From Clostridia bacterium (GTDB taxonomy: Bacteria; Bacillota; Clostridia; Oscillospirales; UBA644), in the NCBI GenBank assembly GCA_017424085.1, contig JAFPBP010000313.1, positions 1-7,137 on the forward strand: a stretch of DNA of 7,137 nt. The letters run 5' to 3'. The notes beneath the pieces are model-generated. The model was not told where the DNA came from. It ran no database searches and saw nothing but the letters and a program-made list of their open reading frames with translations. A program made the position numbers and the translations under genes. Below are positions 6,438 through 7,137 of the stretch, piece by piece. How positions within the stretch are numbered: position 1 is the first letter of the stretch; each line of letters begins with the position of its first letter.

Positions 6438-6992
6438 TCAGTCCTCCCGATCCTTTCGGACGTAAATCAAAACCGAAACCGTTCCGTAATCGTAGCGGCG
6501 GCGCAGGACGAGATTCCCCTCCTCCTCTGCCTTCTCCTCATCGCGGGCGCATTCCAGGACCACGATCCCCTGCCTTGCAAGGACGGGATGCTGCCCGATC
6601 TGCTTCAACGCCCGATCCGACAAGCCCGTATAATAAGGAGGATCCACGAAGATCACGTCGTATTCCCGATCGGCTTCGTACTTCAAAAATCGCTTGTAAT
6701 CGCAGAGCAGAACCCGTGCGGCAGATTCAAACCCCGTTTTGCGAAGGTTTTTCCGCACGATCTCCAGAGATTGGGGAGCGTTATCGCAGAACACCACGTG
6801 CTCGGCGCCGCGGCTGATGGCTTCGATGCCCAACTGACCCGTGCCCGCAAACAGATCCACCGCCGTTTTACACGCCTCGAACTGGATGATATTAAACATG
6901 GACTCCTTGACCCGATCCAAGGTGGGACGGACCTCGTCCCGCTCGAACCCGATAAGCTGAGTTCCCCGCTTGCTTCCGCCGACGACGCGCAT
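6438..6992 (-). CDS. rsmD: 16S rRNA (guanine(966)-N(2))-methyltransferase
   Basis: RsmD methylates G966 (E. coli numbering) of 16S rRNA on the assembling small subunit, using S-adenosylmethionine. The 184-residue protein has the expected order: the N-terminal MRVVGGSKRG, RPTLDRVKESMFN at 22-34, the SAM-binding loop DLFAGTGQLGIEA at 46-58, an acidic residue ending strand 2 (Asp70), and the catalytic DPPY at 117-120. The length matches the family (about 180-200). The reading frame is open up to 7115, but I place the start at the ATG at 6992. That start gives the canonical N-terminus and has GGAGGA 4 nt upstream; the 41 extra codons would run through the promoter and are not like the family. It is the first gene of the operon, about 44 nt after the predicted transcription start. 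Confidence 0.96.
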   Translation of the reverse strand: MRVVGGSKRGTQLIGFERDEVRPTLDRVKESMFNIIQFEACKTAVDLFAGTGQLGIEAISRGAEHVVFCDNAPQSLEIVRKNLRKTGFESAARVLLCDYKRFLKYEADREYDVIFVDPPYYTGLSDRALKQIGQHPVLARQGIVVLECARDEEKAEEEGNLVLRRRYDYGTVSVLIYVRKDRED

Positions 6993-6996
6993 GGCT

Positions 6997-7002
6997 TCCT
7001 CC
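6997..7002 (-). promoter_or_regulatory. Ribosome binding site of rsmD
   Basis: Minus-strand GGAGGA ends 4 nt before the ATG at 6992. It is the strongest Shine-Dalgarno near the 5' end of this frame and decides the rsmD start against upstream ATG codons such as the one at 7115. Confidence 0.88.
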
Positions 7003-7042
7003 GGAAATAAAAATCTGATGCATCTCTCATTTATACACCGAC

Positions 7043-7071
7043 ATTGTACCACATTCTTGCGAAAATTGCAA
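7043..7071 (-). promoter_or_regulatory. Sigma-A promoter of the rsmD-led operon
   Basis: On the minus strand a -35 box TTGCAA (7066-7071) and a -10 box TACAAT (7043-7048) are separated by exactly 17 nt. The -10 carries the extended TG (TGGTACAAT). An A8 tract at 7082-7089, just upstream of the -35, could act as an UP element. Transcription should start near 7036, giving a leader of about 44 nt. An inverted repeat TTGC-N7-GCAA (7057-7071) overlaps the -35 box and part of the spacer, which could be an operator or chance. I see no other comparable promoter between the six genes, though weak ones inside coding regions cannot be excluded by eye. Confidence 0.85.
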
Positions 7072-7137
7072 TAGTGTTCCGTTTTTTTTCCTACATTTGT
7101 TAAATTTGAACCCATTTTGGTTTATTTCACCCCAAGA

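Larger units (their letters stand above)
1351..7071 (-). other. Predicted six-gene transcription unit
   Basis: Six same-strand genes run from rsmD to the isomerase-like gene with junctions of 0 nt, a 17-nt gap (or 4-nt overlap with the longer start), an 8-nt overlap, a 10-nt gap and a 12-nt gap. A promoter lies directly before the first and a strong intrinsic terminator directly after the last. No hairpin with a T tract was seen between the genes. The operon is therefore inferred from spacing and signals, without transcript data. Confidence 0.75.

Noticed and set aside
6216..7010. A 264-codon plus-strand frame opposite coaD and rsmD.
   Set aside because: It is antisense to two highly conserved genes and has no recognisable domain.
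7057..7089. A possible plus-strand terminator: inverted repeat TTGC...GCAA followed by eight T.
   Set aside because: The stem is only 4 bp and lies about 10 nt from the T tract. The same bases are better explained as a minus-strand promoter with an upstream A tract.
6993..7115. An N-terminal extension of rsmD by 41 codons from the ATG at 7115.
   Set aside because: The extension covers the -35 and -10 boxes and is unlike RsmD N-termini. The ATG at 6992 has a GGAGGA site and the canonical first residues.
7090..7137. A possible divergent plus-strand promoter (TTGTTA, 17 nt, GTTTAT) in the A+T-rich end of the window.
   Set aside because: The -10 match is poor and no gene is visible downstream before the window ends.

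Overview
The window is ordinary bacterial chromosome, and almost all of it is coding. It points to an uncultured member of the Clostridia (Bacillota). The reasons are strong AAGGAG-type Shine-Dalgarno sequences, a Gram-positive style sigma-A promoter, a lipoprotein solute receptor, the rsmD-coaD order followed by a DivIVA/V-ATPase-H-like coiled-coil gene, and protein sequences that read like clostridial family members. Base composition looks mid-50s % G+C by eye. This placement is inference from family resemblance; there is no rRNA in the window.

Layout. Bases 1-1308 (+) hold the C-terminal part of a type IA DNA topoisomerase III (topB), cut by the left edge. The TOPRIM domain is therefore missing, but the catalytic tyrosine and the zinc ribbon are present. 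Bases 1309-1414 hold two back-to-back intrinsic terminators, one for each strand. From 1415 to 6992 six genes lie on the minus strand, packed with overlaps or gaps of 17 nt or less. In transcription order they are rsmD (16S rRNA guanine-N2 methyltransferase), coaD (phosphopantetheine adenylyltransferase), a small coiled-coil protein, a family-5 peptide-type solute-binding lipoprotein, an M3-family oligoendopeptidase, and a sugar-phosphate isomerase/epimerase-like TIM-barrel protein. A good sigma-A promoter (TTGCAA, 17 nt, TACAAT with an extended -10) lies just upstream of rsmD at 7043-7071. The next strong terminator is at 1351-1386, so the six genes plausibly form one transcript of about 5.7 kb.

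How the genes fit together. rsmD and coaD are a widespread housekeeping pair, for ribosome maturation and coenzyme A synthesis. The solute-binding lipoprotein and the cytoplasmic-type oligoendopeptidase suggest a peptide capture and digestion pair, but no permease or ATPase gene is present, so the receptor looks orphaned. The sugar isomerase-like protein at the end has no visible pathway partner. Translation across the operon appears strongly coupled: there is an 8-nt overlap with no Shine-Dalgarno at one junction, and the stop codon sits inside the next gene's Shine-Dalgarno (TAAGGAG) at two others.

I found no mobile element, CRISPR array, tRNA, rRNA, toxin-antitoxin or defence genes, and no convincing new system. 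The points most worth a second look are the operon's composition, the orphan receptor and the coiled-coil protein.
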